64,000 bases of DNA, taken from assembly GCA_016793325.1 (NCBI GenBank), contig JAEUKI010000077.1, positions 1 to 64,000 on the forward strand, in the 5' to 3' direction. The DNA comes from Myxococcales bacterium (GTDB lineage: Bacteria > Myxococcota_A > Polyangia > Polyangiales > Ga0077539). Positions within the stretch are counted from its first letter, which is position 1; each line of letters opens with the position of its first letter. A program made the position numbers and the translations under genes. The notes beneath the pieces are model-generated. The model saw only the letters and a program-made list of their open reading frames with translations, was not told the origin of the DNA and did no database searches. This document shows positions 8,741 to 17,188 of this stretch, one piece after another.

Positions 8741-8790
8741 CTCCCCTCGAGTTCGTCGTTCGCTATCGCGACCGCCATCCCCGAGGGGAG
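8741..8790. repeat. 9-bp inverted repeat between merR and tRNA-Pro
   Basis: CTCCCCTCG (8741-8749) is perfectly complementary to CGAGGGGAG (8782-8790), separated by 32 bases. It lies between the merR stop and the 5' end of the tRNA on the same strand. It could form a long-loop hairpin that ends the pheST-ihfA-merR transcript or lie in the tRNA promoter. The rest of the gap 8720-8852 shows nothing else. Confidence 0.35.
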
Positions 8791-8852
8791 GCGGACCATG
8801 CCAACGCTCGTCGGCAAATGCAACCCCCGCGATCGAAAAAGCGTCGCCGCGA

Positions 8853-9239
8853 TCAGCCGCCGGACGAGCTTCGCCGTTGCTCGAGCGTCGCGAGCAGCGT
8901 CGACAATCGCGCGCGCACCGAGAGCAATCCGTCGCGCATCCGCTCGGACGCTCGCGCTTCGGGTGAGCTGTCCGCGTCGGCGACCTCGAACCCGTGCTCG
9001 CGGAGGTACTTGCGCGCGCCCTCGATCGTGAAGCGCTCGACGTAGAGCAAGTGCTTGATCGTCGAGAGTCGCTCGACGTCGCGGCGATTGAAGATGCGTT
9101 GGCCTGTCGCGCTCTTCTTCGGGCGAAGCGACTTGAACTCTTTCTCCCAGAAGCGAATGACGTGCGGCTTCACTTCGAGGAGCCGCGCGACTTCACCGAT
9201 CCGGAAATAGAGTTTTTGTGGGAGCTCGACGACCGCCAT
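8853..9239 (-). CDS. MerR-family transcriptional regulator
   Basis: A 128-residue MerR-type DNA-binding protein. The winged helix-turn-helix is at about 10-75 (YFRIGEVARLLEVKPHVIRF, followed by FKSLRPKKSATGQRIFNRRDVERLS). A short C-terminal helix (LLSVRARLSTLLATLEQ) can form the dimer coil. There is no metal-binding Cys set and no drug-binding domain. MerR genes of this type directly after pheT-ihfA are a conserved arrangement in deltaproteobacteria/Myxococcota; the target is unknown. The ATG at 9239 is preferred over the GTG one codon earlier. It is 24 bases downstream of ihfA, so probably the last gene of that operon. Confidence 0.9.
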   Translation of the reverse strand: MAVVELPQKLYFRIGEVARLLEVKPHVIRFWEKEFKSLRPKKSATGQRIFNRRDVERLSTIKHLLYVERFTIEGARKYLREHGFEVADADSSPEARASERMRDGLLSVRARLSTLLATLEQRRSSSGG

Positions 9240-9263
9240 CACTCACGCAGGCACCGCCAACGA

Positions 9264-9566
9264 CTACTCGTCGCTGTCGGGGGCCTTCTCTCCGTTGATC
9301 ATGGCCTTCAGGACCGGCGAGGGGCGAAACCGCACCACGCGTCGCGCGTCGAGAACGATCTTCTCTTTCGTGCGCGGGTTGAGCCCCGGCCGCTTGCCTT
9401 TGTCGCGCACCACGAAGTTGCCGAAGCCGGACAACTTGAGCTTGCGACCGTTGGCGAGGGTCTCTTTCATCGTCTCGAAAATGGCCTCGACGATGTCCTG
9501 GGCCTCTTTCTTCGAGAAGCCTCCGACCTTCGCATAAACGCTCTCGATGATCTCCTGCTTCGTCAT
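9264..9566 (-). CDS. ihfA: Integration host factor alpha subunit
   Basis: A 100-residue HU/IHF-family DNA-bending protein. The helical N-terminus MTKQEIIESVYAKVGGFSKK and the beta-arm block GRKLKLSGFGNFVVRDKGK followed by RPGLNPRTKE fit IHF alpha; the arm tip Pro is present. It bends specific DNA sites in promoters and recombination complexes. It follows pheT by 87 bases, the classical pheST-ihfA order, and has a good ribosome site (GAGGGG) before the ATG at 9566. It may be expressed from the pheST promoter and from its own in the 9567-9653 gap. Confidence 0.95.
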   Translation of the reverse strand: MTKQEIIESVYAKVGGFSKKEAQDIVEAIFETMKETLANGRKLKLSGFGNFVVRDKGKRPGLNPRTKEKIVLDARRVVRFRPSPVLKAMINGEKAPDSDE

Positions 9567-9653
9567 GAGACCCCTCGTGTCTGTGACGATTCAGTGAACC
9601 ACAGTCGCGCGTCGTCGACAACACGCCGCACGCGCGATCGCGCGAACGATCGC

Positions 9654-12116
9654 TCAGCGCTGCACAGCCTGCAGGTCTTGCACCACGCGCGCGACGGCAG
9701 CTTTGACCCAGCCGTCGACCTCGGCGTCCGTCAGCGTCTTGTCGCCCAATGGAGAAAACTCCATTGAAAACGCGACCGAATGTGCGCCTTCGGGGAGCTC
9801 TTTGCCCACGTAGCGATCGAAGAGCGCGACGGACGTGCAGCGCTCACCCGCGCCTTCGCGGAGCAGCGCAGCGACGGTCGCGACGGGATGCGAACGTGCG
9901 ACGAGCAGCGCGACGTCGCGTCGCATCGAAGGGAGCTTCGACGGGCGAATCGCGCGAAGCGCGGGACGGATCGCGGTCAACGCCTCGAGCGAGAGCTCTG
10001 CGATCACCGTCGAGGCCGGGAGCCGAAACGCCCCGCGCATCGAGGGATGAAGCTCGCTCACGTACCCGAGGACGCGATCGCCGACCGAGAGCCTCGCGAA
10101 CGCAGCGCGGTGCGCCCAGGGCGGCGCTTCGCCTTCGCGATCGGCGCGAACCTCGCTGCGCGAGAGCGACTCGACGAGCGCTTCGACCACGCCCTTTCCG
10201 TCGAGGACATCCACAGAACCAGCGTCGCCGAGGTAGCTGTCTCGCGGGCCGACGAGCACGAACGCGACGCGCGTCTCTTCGTGGAGAGGACCTTCGTTTG
10301 CCGCAGTGGCGTCGCGCTCGTTCGCGTGGGGGTCGTCGCTCGCGCGCGCGGAGAAGACCGTTCCGACCTCGAAGAGGCGAACTTTGTGTTCGCCGTGACG
10401 AACCGCGAGGCTCGCGTTCTTGAGCAGGCCCGCGACGAGCGTCGGGCGCATCGCGGCGCGGTCGCTGCTCAAGGGGTTGGCGATACGGGCGGTCGCGCGC
10501 ACGCCCACGGACTCGAAGAGCGCGTCGGCGTCGAACGCGTAGTTCACTGCTTCGTCGAGCCCGAGCGCCACGAGCGCGTCGCGCACACGACGGCGCTGCG
10601 AGAAGTCTCGCACCGCGCCCGCCCTCGCCCCAGACGACGGGACAACGGCCAACGGAACGCGATCGAGCCCGAACACGCGACCGATCTCTTCGATCACGTC
10701 GATCTCGCGCGTGACGTCCGGGCGCCACGTCGGAACGCGCACCACCACCCGCTCGGGCGCCTCGTCGACCAATGAGAACCCTAGCGCCGCGAGAATTCGC
10801 CGCTCTTCGTCCCGCGAAACCGCGATGCCGAGCACGGCCTTCACGCGCGCGTCGCGCACGGCGACCTCCGGTGACGGCGCAAGCTCGCTGGGTCCTCGCG
10901 CGGTCACGTCGGCGTCGACCACGGTCGCGCCCGTGAGCTCGACGAGCAGCTCTTTCAAGCGCGCGATCGCGAGCGGGGGGCACGTCGGATCGACGCCGCG
11001 CTCGAACCTGTGCGACGCGTCCGAGTGAATCTCGTGGCGCTTCGCCATGCGACGAACGGTGCTCGGATCGAAGTGCGCCGCCTCGAGGAGCAAGCGCTTG
11101 GTGTTGTCGGTGATTCCGCTGCCCTCGCCGCCCATCACGCCGGCGAGCCCCACGGGCTTCTTCGCGTCGGCGATCACGATGTCCGCGGCGCTGAGCGTGC
11201 GCGTCTTCTCGTCGAGCGTCTGGAGCACCTCGCCGTCGACCGCGTTGCGCGCGATCACCGTGCGCTCGGCGATCACGTCGAGGTCGTAGGTGTGATTGGG
11301 CTGGCCGAGCTCGAGCATCACGTAGTTGCTCGCGTCGACGACGTTGTTGATCGCGCGAAGACCCAAGCGATGAAGCCGCGACCGAAGCCACAGCGGCGAG
11401 CGGCGCACCGTCGCGTCGACGAGCACCGCCGCGTCGAAGCGATCGCACGCCGCGGTCTTGCTCTCGACCCGAACGCGCTCGTCTTCTCGGGCCGGGCGCG
11501 AAGGGACGCACTTCGCACGAACGCCGTTGAAGGGGATCGCCAGCAGCGCCGCGACATCGCGCGCAACGCCGAGGTGCCCGAGCGCGTCGGGGCGGTTGGG
11601 CGTGACGTTGACCTCGAGGATCCAGTCGTGCGCGCCAGGGAGAACGTCGACGAGCTTCGTTCCCGCGGGGATCTCTTCGTCGAGCACGATGATGCCCGAG
11701 TCGTCGCTGCCGAGGTCGAGCTCGATCTCCGAGCAGAGCATGCCCTTCGAGACGATGCCCGCCACGGGCTTCTCGACGAGGACGAACGAGGGGCTCTTGG
11801 GGTCGCCCGTGAACACCGTGGTCCCGACGGGCGCGAAGAGCACGCGGCCGCCGGGGGCCGGGACGTTCTTCGCCCCGCACACGATTTCAAGTGATCCCTG
11901 ACTTCCCAGGCCGACCGTGACGAGCGTGAGGGGGTTCTTGCTGGTGGGGTGCGGCCGCGTCGACTCGACGACGGCGACGAGGACCGACGCGAGGTTCGCG
12001 CCGACTTCGCGCACCTTCTCGATCTCGAGGCCCGCGTCCGTGAGCAGCCGCGCGACCTTGTCGACGCCAGGATCCGCGCCGAGGAGCGCGCTCAACCACT
12101 GATAAGAGATGTTCAT
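9654..12116 (-). CDS. pheT: Phenylalanine--tRNA ligase beta subunit
   Basis: An 820-residue subunit, the usual bacterial length. Domains: N-terminal MNISYQWLSALLG; tRNA-binding EMAPII-like domain (about 40-150, with LEIVCGAKN); B3/B4 editing domain (about 210-390); B5 (about 405-475); the catalytic-like core; and the C-terminal FDX-ACB anticodon-binding domain (about 725-818, starting PSKLPSMRRDVALL). With PheS it forms the alpha2beta2 enzyme that charges tRNA-Phe and edits mischarged Tyr. It starts 25 bases after pheS. Confidence 0.98.
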   Translation of the reverse strand: MNISYQWLSALLGADPGVDKVARLLTDAGLEIEKVREVGANLASVLVAVVESTRPHPTSKNPLTLVTVGLGSQGSLEIVCGAKNVPAPGGRVLFAPVGTTVFTGDPKSPSFVLVEKPVAGIVSKGMLCSEIELDLGSDDSGIIVLDEEIPAGTKLVDVLPGAHDWILEVNVTPNRPDALGHLGVARDVAALLAIPFNGVRAKCVPSRPAREDERVRVESKTAACDRFDAAVLVDATVRRSPLWLRSRLHRLGLRAINNVVDASNYVMLELGQPNHTYDLDVIAERTVIARNAVDGEVLQTLDEKTRTLSAADIVIADAKKPVGLAGVMGGEGSGITDNTKRLLLEAAHFDPSTVRRMAKRHEIHSDASHRFERGVDPTCPPLAIARLKELLVELTGATVVDADVTARGPSELAPSPEVAVRDARVKAVLGIAVSRDEERRILAALGFSLVDEAPERVVVRVPTWRPDVTREIDVIEEIGRVFGLDRVPLAVVPSSGARAGAVRDFSQRRRVRDALVALGLDEAVNYAFDADALFESVGVRATARIANPLSSDRAAMRPTLVAGLLKNASLAVRHGEHKVRLFEVGTVFSARASDDPHANERDATAANEGPLHEETRVAFVLVGPRDSYLGDAGSVDVLDGKGVVEALVESLSRSEVRADREGEAPPWAHRAAFARLSVGDRVLGYVSELHPSMRGAFRLPASTVIAELSLEALTAIRPALRAIRPSKLPSMRRDVALLVARSHPVATVAALLREGAGERCTSVALFDRYVGKELPEGAHSVAFSMEFSPLGDKTLTDAEVDGWVKAAVARVVQDLQAVQR

Positions 12117-12141
12117 CGTTGCGCTCGCGTGAGGGTGGAGC

Positions 12142-13194
12142 TCAAAGGGACCTGAGAAAGCGCTCGTCGTTGCTGTAGAGCAGCTCGATCGAGGGCACTT
12201 GATACCGGATCATCGCGAGGCGATCGATCCCGAGACCAAACGCGAATCCCGTGTATTTTTCCGGGTCGATTCCGCAGTTGGAGAGGACGATCGGGTCGAC
12301 CATGCCCGCGCCGGCGACCTCGAGCCAGCCGCTTCCCTTGCAGAGCCTGCAGTGCGGATCACGGCCGCCGCAGACCGAGCAGCTCGCGTCGAGCTCGACC
12401 GAAGGCTCGGTGAAGGGAAAGTAGCTCCCGCGCATCCGCGTGGTGACGTCCTTGCCAAAGAGCCTCTGCGCGAACGTCGCGAGCGTCCCGCGCAAGTGCG
12501 CGAGCGAGATCCCCTCGTCGACGACGAGGCCCTCGATCTGCGCGAACATGGGGCTGTGCGTCGCGTCGTCGTCGCAGCGAAAGACCGTTCCAGGAGCGAC
12601 GATCATGACGGGCGGCGGGTGCGAGAGGAGCTCGCGGATCTGCACGGTGCTCGTGTGCGTTCGCAATAGCGTGCGCGGACCCGGGCGCCCTTCGTTGTGC
12701 AAGAAGAACGTGTCCTGCATGTCGAGCGCTGGGTGATCCGGGGGAAATCCCAGGCGCTCGAAGTTGTTCGTCTCCCAGTCGCTCTCGGGCCCTTCGGCTA
12801 CGTCGAAGCCCATCGACACGAAGATGTCCGTCACGTCGTAGAGCACGCGGTGCAGCGGATGTTGCCGTCCCACGCGCGGGCGTCGTCCCGGCATCGTGAC
12901 GTCGGTCGGCTCGCGGTCGAGCTCGCGCGCGAGCGCCGCTTGTCTCAAGCGGACTTCTGCGGCCTCGCTCGCGGCCTCGACCGCGGTCTTCACGCGGTTG
13001 ACGGCCTGGCCGAAGGTCTTCTTCTCGGCCGGCGCGAGCTCGGGCATCCGGCGCATGATTTCCGTGAGCGAGCCCTCTTTGCCGAGAAACTTTGCGTGCG
13101 TCGCGCGGAGCTCCTGCTCGTCTCGGACCGGCGCGAACGCGCTGTCCACCTCGCGCTCGATCGCGTCGAGCGCCTCCATCGGTGTCGAAGTCAT
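12142..13194 (-). CDS. pheS: Phenylalanine--tRNA ligase alpha subunit
   Basis: A 350-residue catalytic subunit of phenylalanyl-tRNA synthetase. An N-terminal coiled coil binds tRNA; class II motifs follow: motif 2 region with TVFRCDDDATHSPMF and motif 3 GLGIDRLAMIRY. A CxxC...CxxC insertion (CSVCGGRDPHCRLCKGSGWL) resembles a small zinc knuckle, seen in many bacterial PheS proteins. The ATG at 13194 (MTSTPMEALDAIE) is preferred; an in-frame start seven codons upstream exists. It is upstream of pheT, and may also be read from the sigma/anti-sigma genes 45 bases upstream. Confidence 0.98.
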   Translation of the reverse strand: MTSTPMEALDAIEREVDSAFAPVRDEQELRATHAKFLGKEGSLTEIMRRMPELAPAEKKTFGQAVNRVKTAVEAASEAAEVRLRQAALARELDREPTDVTMPGRRPRVGRQHPLHRVLYDVTDIFVSMGFDVAEGPESDWETNNFERLGFPPDHPALDMQDTFFLHNEGRPGPRTLLRTHTSTVQIRELLSHPPPVMIVAPGTVFRCDDDATHSPMFAQIEGLVVDEGISLAHLRGTLATFAQRLFGKDVTTRMRGSYFPFTEPSVELDASCSVCGGRDPHCRLCKGSGWLEVAGAGMVDPIVLSNCGIDPEKYTGFAFGLGIDRLAMIRYQVPSIELLYSNDERFLRSL

Positions 13195-13239
13195 GCGGGC
13201 GGCGGTTGTAACCACAGCCGCGCGAGATTGGAACCACCG

Positions 13240-13872
13240 CTACGGCGGGTGCGGCGGTTCGACTTTCGCGACGACGCGGCCGAGCGCCAGCGCCAGCGAA
13301 AACAGCCCCAGCGTGCCCGAGACGTACAGCGCGACGAGAAACAGCGCGTTCGGCGGAGCGGCTCGGTACACAGCGACAAACGCCGAGCGGATCGGCCACC
13401 CCAGCAGCAGGCCGACCGCGATGCCGTACGCGATCAGCGCGCGGCGAAAGCGCGAGAGCGAAGCGGCGAAACGAGAGCGGCCGAGACGCCAGCGCCGTCG
13501 CTTCTCGTCGTCCGGCGACTTTGCGCGCACCAGGCTCTTCGCGCGCGGCGTCGCGATTGCGTCGAACAGCATTCGATAGCCGCCGCCTTCGTAGGCGGAG
13601 GGCGTCTCGTCGAAGTGCCACGCGTAGTTGTTCCAGAACCAGACCAAGTCGTGTGTGGTCGGAGCTTCGGCGAGCCGCGGCAGGTTGTGAATGTGGTCGA
13701 AGAGGTCGCCAGCTTGCTGCGAGTGACCGTTCCAACCCGCAAGCCGACCACAGAGCGCGACGTGCTCGACGATCTTCAAGAGCGCGCGGCGGACTTCGTC
13801 GGGGTCGAAGTCCTCGCGCACATCGAGTTCGTCGAGCACCGGCGGCAACACCTGTCTCGCCGATCCGTGCAC
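13240..13872 (-). CDS. Hypothetical protein with C-terminal membrane hairpin
   Basis: A 210-residue protein of no recognised family. The soluble N-terminal part (1-140) contains DLFDHIHNLPRLAEAPTTHD and WFWNNYAWHFDE, rich in His and Trp. Two hydrophobic helices follow (about 148-168 and 175-200, ALFLVALYVSGTLGLFSLAL). The GTG at 13872 is chosen because GGAGGGGG lies five bases before it and because it starts 23 bases after the anti-sigma stop. As third gene behind a sigma/anti-sigma pair it may take part in that signalling system at the inner membrane; this is inference. Confidence 0.7.
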   Translation of the reverse strand: MHGSARQVLPPVLDELDVREDFDPDEVRRALLKIVEHVALCGRLAGWNGHSQQAGDLFDHIHNLPRLAEAPTTHDLVWFWNNYAWHFDETPSAYEGGGYRMLFDAIATPRAKSLVRAKSPDDEKRRRWRLGRSRFAASLSRFRRALIAYGIAVGLLLGWPIRSAFVAVYRAAPPNALFLVALYVSGTLGLFSLALALGRVVAKVEPPHPP

Positions 13873-13895
13873 AGCCCCCTCCGATCGAGCGTTCG

Positions 13896-14717
13896 CTACT
13901 GAATCTCCGCGCGAGACATGATCTCGAGCGTGTACGCCGGAGGCATGTCGCTCGCGACCGCGTACGCGACGCCCGCTTGCTCCGAGAGCACCACGGTGTA
14001 CCCGCGCGCGTAGCCGACGTACGCGGGTTGATTGTTGACCCGCACCGGCTGCAGCGCGTCCGTGTCGAACGCCCGCGGAAGCACCGACGGATCGAACATG
14101 AACACCGTCACGCGCCGCCCGCCCACTTCGTAGTAGAGGGCCGCGGCCATGCTGTCGGACACGTTGGAGATGCGCGCGCCGACGAGCCTCGCGGACACGC
14201 CGCGAAAGCGCACCGGACGCACGGGAATGTCCAAGCGACCCGTGAAGAAATTCGCCACCTGCGTCGGCTCGGAGCTCGTCACTTCGACCGGCAAATTCCG
14301 AGCGTGTCGCTGCGCGATGTCGTCGAGCAACGGCGGCATCATCGCGGCGCCCGCGACCGGACCCGTCCCGTTGATCGAGCCGCGCCAACCCGTGGCGAGC
14401 GCGAGCCCCGTGAGCGCAGCGCCCGCGAGGACGAAGCCCGAGCCGTGCTTGCGACGACGCGCGGATTGCTCCGCCGCCACCTTCTCTTGATCCTCGGCGT
14501 CGAGCGCCGCGAGCAACCGCGAGCGCAACGAACCAGGCGAAGCATGCCCTTCACGCGACGCCGCGAGGGCGCCCTTGATCGCTCGAATCGCGTCAGCTTC
14601 TTCGCGGCACGAAGCGCAGCGCGCCACGTGCGTCTCGACGAAGAGAGCCGCTCCTGGATCGAGCTCGCCGTCGACCCACGCGTCGACGTAGCGACGGGTC
14701 TCGTCGCAGCCTTCCAT
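13896..14717 (-). CDS. Anti-sigma factor with zinc-finger (ZAS-type) N-terminus
   Basis: A 273-residue membrane-anchored anti-sigma factor. The N-terminal zf-HC2/ZAS signature is H30-x3-C34-x2-C37 (THVARCASC) with Cys4 as the likely fourth ligand; such domains hold the cognate ECF sigma factor. One membrane helix (about 93-113, GFVLAGAALTGLALATGW) leads to a periplasmic domain of about 150 residues that may be the sensor. Its ATG overlaps the sigma stop by one base (TGATG), so the two are coupled in translation as usual for such pairs. Confidence 0.9.
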   Translation of the reverse strand: MEGCDETRRYVDAWVDGELDPGAALFVETHVARCASCREEADAIRAIKGALAASREGHASPGSLRSRLLAALDAEDQEKVAAEQSARRRKHGSGFVLAGAALTGLALATGWRGSINGTGPVAGAAMMPPLLDDIAQRHARNLPVEVTSSEPTQVANFFTGRLDIPVRPVRFRGVSARLVGARISNVSDSMAAALYYEVGGRRVTVFMFDPSVLPRAFDTDALQPVRVNNQPAYVGYARGYTVVLSEQAGVAYAVASDMPPAYTLEIMSRAEIQ

Positions 14718-15361
14718 CAGCCGATCGCCTCCTTCTTGCGATTGCGAAACGCATCGAGCGACAGCACGCCGCCGTCGCTGTTGTCCTTCTCTTTGTGCGC
14801 GGGCTCGTGCGACGTGAGGCCGAGCCTCGTCGCCACAGCGCGCCGCGCGCGATGCAGCCGTGACATCACGGTGCCGATCGGACAGCCCACGGCGTCCGCG
14901 ATCTCGCGGTAGGTGAGCCCCTCGACGTCCGCGAGCACGAGCACCGCGCGAAACTCTTCGGGCAGCTCGTCGAGCGCCTTCAACACAGAGCCCTCGAGCA
15001 GCGCTTTTTCAGCGAGTCGCTCGGGCTCTCGGTTGGGCGCCATCGTCGCGACGCCCATCCAACCGTCGGCGACCGGGTCGCCTTCGCCGAGCGCGCGCAT
15101 CTGCGAGTCGAGCGTCTGACGGCGGTACTTCGAGAAGAAGACGTTGGTCAGGACCTTGAGCAACCACGCTCGAAAGTTGGTCCCGTCTTCGTAGTGATCG
15201 AAGAAGCGGTACGCCTTGAGCACCGCGTCTTGCACGAGGTCGTCGGCGTCGCTCGGGCTTCGCGTGAGGCGAAGCGCGGTGCGGTGCAGCGCGTCGAGGT
15301 GGGGAAGCAGCTCGGCTTCGAAGCGCTTGCGTCGGTTGCGGTCGTCGGTCGGGCTGGCCAT
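14717..15361 (-). CDS. ECF (RpoE-like) RNA polymerase sigma factor
   Basis: A 214-residue ECF sigma factor with region 2 (about 17-85: LRLTRSPSDADDLVQDAVLK and FRAWLLKVLTNVFFSKYRR) and region 4 (about 125-180: LPEEFRAVLVLADVEGLTYR and GCPIGTVMSRLHRARR). It directs RNA polymerase to a small regulon on an envelope or stress signal relayed by the anti-sigma factor next to it. The C-terminal 35 residues are a charged tail. It is transcribed away from phaR's 3' end with a 68-base gap holding a possible promoter. Confidence 0.94.
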   Translation of the reverse strand: MASPTDDRNRRKRFEAELLPHLDALHRTALRLTRSPSDADDLVQDAVLKAYRFFDHYEDGTNFRAWLLKVLTNVFFSKYRRQTLDSQMRALGEGDPVADGWMGVATMAPNREPERLAEKALLEGSVLKALDELPEEFRAVLVLADVEGLTYREIADAVGCPIGTVMSRLHRARRAVATRLGLTSHEPAHKEKDNSDGGVLSLDAFRNRKKEAIG

Positions 15362-15384
15362 CGGGGAAGTGGGCTCCGTCCAAC

Positions 15385-15412
15385 GTCATACGCACGCGGA
15401 CAACTCGATCAA
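15385..15412 (-). promoter_or_regulatory. Possible sigma70-like promoter for the ECF sigma gene
   Basis: On the minus strand TTGATC (15412-15407) and TATGAC (15390-15385) are separated by 16 bases, with the start codon 24 bases farther on. The match to TTGACA/TATAAT is partial and unproven in this high-GC genome. Confidence 0.28.
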
Positions 15413-15429
15413 CCCCCGAGCACCTGAGG

Positions 15430-16167
15430 CTATTCCTTGGTGGTCTTGCTCTTTTCGGCGAGGCGCGATTCGAGCTCTTCGACGCGCTGAGACAAGCGCT
15501 TGACCTCGGCGGCGAGCTTCTCGACCTGCGCCGTTGGAGACAGGCCCTCGAAGACCTTTCGGGCGCGCTCGTCCACGGCGGCGCTCCATTCGGCGAAGCT
15601 CGCTTTGGACTGCTCGACGAGCTTGTCGAATTTGCCCGGCTCGCTCTTCGCGGAGGCCTCGTCTTTGCCCGCTTTTTCGTGGGCTGCGTCCTTGCCGTTG
15701 GCGGCGTCCTTGGCTTCCGCCGCGGGCTTCGGCTGATCCTTCGGAGAGACCTTCGCCTCGTGCTCGGCGTCCTTCGCGCCCTCGACCGCGGGGTCCTCTG
15801 CGGGCTCGGGGCCGTCCTTGCGCAGCATCTTTCCGACGGGTCCGTCGCGAAAGAACTCCGTGAGCTTCTCGCCGGACGTGTGAATGAGGTCCTTCAACGC
15901 GGCGAGCGGAAGGGCGCGCGACTGCTTTCGCTCTTCTTCGTAGAGGATCTGCGCGAGCGTCACGCTCGTGAGGTCCTCTTTCGTGTTGTTGTCGATGATC
16001 CGAACGTCCTCGCCGTTGCGGACGAGCACCGCGATCTGCGGAAGCGTGACGTATCGGCTCTCGACGGTGTCGTAGAGCTTGCGGTTCGAGTAACGCTTGA
16101 CGATCCGCGGCTGTGCGCTTCCTTCGGGTGGCTTCGAGGGCGTGACAGGCGTCTGGTTAGTCGTCAT
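15430..16167 (-). CDS. phaR: PHA accumulation regulator (PhaR-type repressor)
   Basis: A 245-residue protein. The N-terminal PHB/PHA accumulation DNA-binding domain is clear (RIVKRYSNRKLYDTVESRYV, RIIDNNTKEDLTSVTLAQIL), followed by the family's second segment (about 80-115). A Lys/Ala/Glu-rich linker (about 118-185) leads to a phasin-like coiled coil (about 190-240, VEKLAAEVKRLSQRVEELES). PhaR binds DNA and PHA granules to tune phasin and PHA synthesis genes. No PHA synthase is nearby. It is longer than many homologues because of the low-complexity linker. Confidence 0.9.
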   Translation of the reverse strand: MTTNQTPVTPSKPPEGSAQPRIVKRYSNRKLYDTVESRYVTLPQIAVLVRNGEDVRIIDNNTKEDLTSVTLAQILYEEERKQSRALPLAALKDLIHTSGEKLTEFFRDGPVGKMLRKDGPEPAEDPAVEGAKDAEHEAKVSPKDQPKPAAEAKDAANGKDAAHEKAGKDEASAKSEPGKFDKLVEQSKASFAEWSAAVDERARKVFEGLSPTAQVEKLAAEVKRLSQRVEELESRLAEKSKTTKE

Positions 16168-16369
16168 TCAGCTCGCTCCCGTACGATGCTCGCGGCTCGT
16201 TTCTGCGACGGTCGTCGTCGCAGCGAAGGCCGAGAACGAAACGGTTTTGCACTCCGTGTCGCCCCGCGTCAAGGCAACGCAGCATCCCGAACGCCCCCGG
16301 CGCCGCGGGGCGCGCCCGGTGAGTGCCCCGAGGCCCGAGCAGTGGCACACTCTGGTGCTCTCGGCTCCC

Positions 16370-17050
16370 ATGGACCGGCCCACGATCGATGCGTTGATTC
16401 ACAGAGTTTCGTCGATCAGCGACTGGGGTGCGCGCGTGCGCGTGCTCGTCGAGCAGCGGACGGCGATGGCCGAAGCAGACTGGGCCGAATTCGAACAGGA
16501 GCTCGTGATTCGCGCGGGGCTTCGTGACGAGCGCGCGCAGACCGTGCTCCTCGCGCTCACCGAGGCGACGGCCGAGCCTCGAGCGCGGCGACGACGCGGC
16601 GAAGTGCTCTCGCCCGAAGCGGACTGGGGAACGGGACGACCGTTGACCCTCGGCGAGCGAAAGACCCTCGCGCGAAAGCCGGACCGACGCCTGCTCGAAA
16701 AGGCCCTCCGCGACGTGCACCCCGATGTCGTGGCCGAAGTGCTGGTCAATCCGCGGTTGACCGAGGCGGACGTCGCGCGGCTGTGCGCCGCGCCGCACGC
16801 GCGGCCCGAGGTGCTCGCGCGCGTGTTGGCCTCGCCGCGGTGGGCGTCGCGCATTCGCGTTCGTCGCGCGATCGCGCTCAACCCAGCGACGCCAGCGCCG
16901 CTCGCGCTCGCCCTCGTGGCCATGCTCGATCGACAAGACCTTCGCGAGCTCGCGTCGAACGAGCGCATCGCCGATGCGGTCCGAGCGCGTGCGCTCGAAG
17001 TGCTGCGCCGCCTTCCGCCGACGCCCGAGCCCGACCCCACGCGGCACTGA
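16370..17050 (+). CDS. Hypothetical protein with LRV/HEAT-like helical repeats
   Basis: A 226-residue cytoplasmic protein of unknown function. The C-terminal half contains short helical repeats with the rhythm ...HPDVVAEVLVNPRLTEADVA..., HARPEVLARVLASPRW and IRVRRAIALNPATPAP, resembling leucine-rich-repeat-variant or DUF2336-like helical arrays used for protein binding. The N-terminal part is alpha-helical and charged. The ATG at 16370 gives MDRPTIDALIHRVSS. The gap before it (16168-16369, shared with divergent phaR) contains a 7-bp inverted repeat at 16203-16223 but no clear promoter. Confidence 0.72.
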   Translation: MDRPTIDALIHRVSSISDWGARVRVLVEQRTAMAEADWAEFEQELVIRAGLRDERAQTVLLALTEATAEPRARRRRGEVLSPEADWGTGRPLTLGERKTLARKPDRRLLEKALRDVHPDVVAEVLVNPRLTEADVARLCAAPHARPEVLARVLASPRWASRIRVRRAIALNPATPAPLALALVAMLDRQDLRELASNERIADAVRARALEVLRRLPPTPEPDPTRH

Positions 17051-17148
17051 CGAGTCATCGGGATCGATGTGCGCGCGGACCCACACGGCTCGCGGCGCGC
17101 GCATCTCGCGGCGCGGACGCGGATTCGTTGCGTGTCATGAGCGCGTCG

Positions 17149-17178
17149 TTGACGGTGGGATTTCAACGCTTCTACGCT
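17149..17178 (+). promoter_or_regulatory. Candidate promoter of the FrzS-like gene
   Basis: TTGACG (17149-17154) and TACGCT (17173-17178) with an 18-base spacer lie just upstream of the ATG at 17189. If used, transcription would begin about four bases before the ATG, giving a nearly leaderless message; no Shine-Dalgarno is seen there. Confidence 0.35.
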
Positions 17179-17188
17179 CTGCCGTGCG

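Noticed and set aside
12142..13194. CxxC cluster in PheS as evidence of a foreign insertion
   Set aside because: Similar zinc-knuckle-like segments occur in many bacterial PheS proteins; the frame and codon use are continuous.
16203..16223. CTGCGAC-N7-GTCGCAG inverted repeat as PhaR operator
   Set aside because: A 7-bp repeat in a GC-rich gap is not rare enough, and it does not resemble a known PhaR site.
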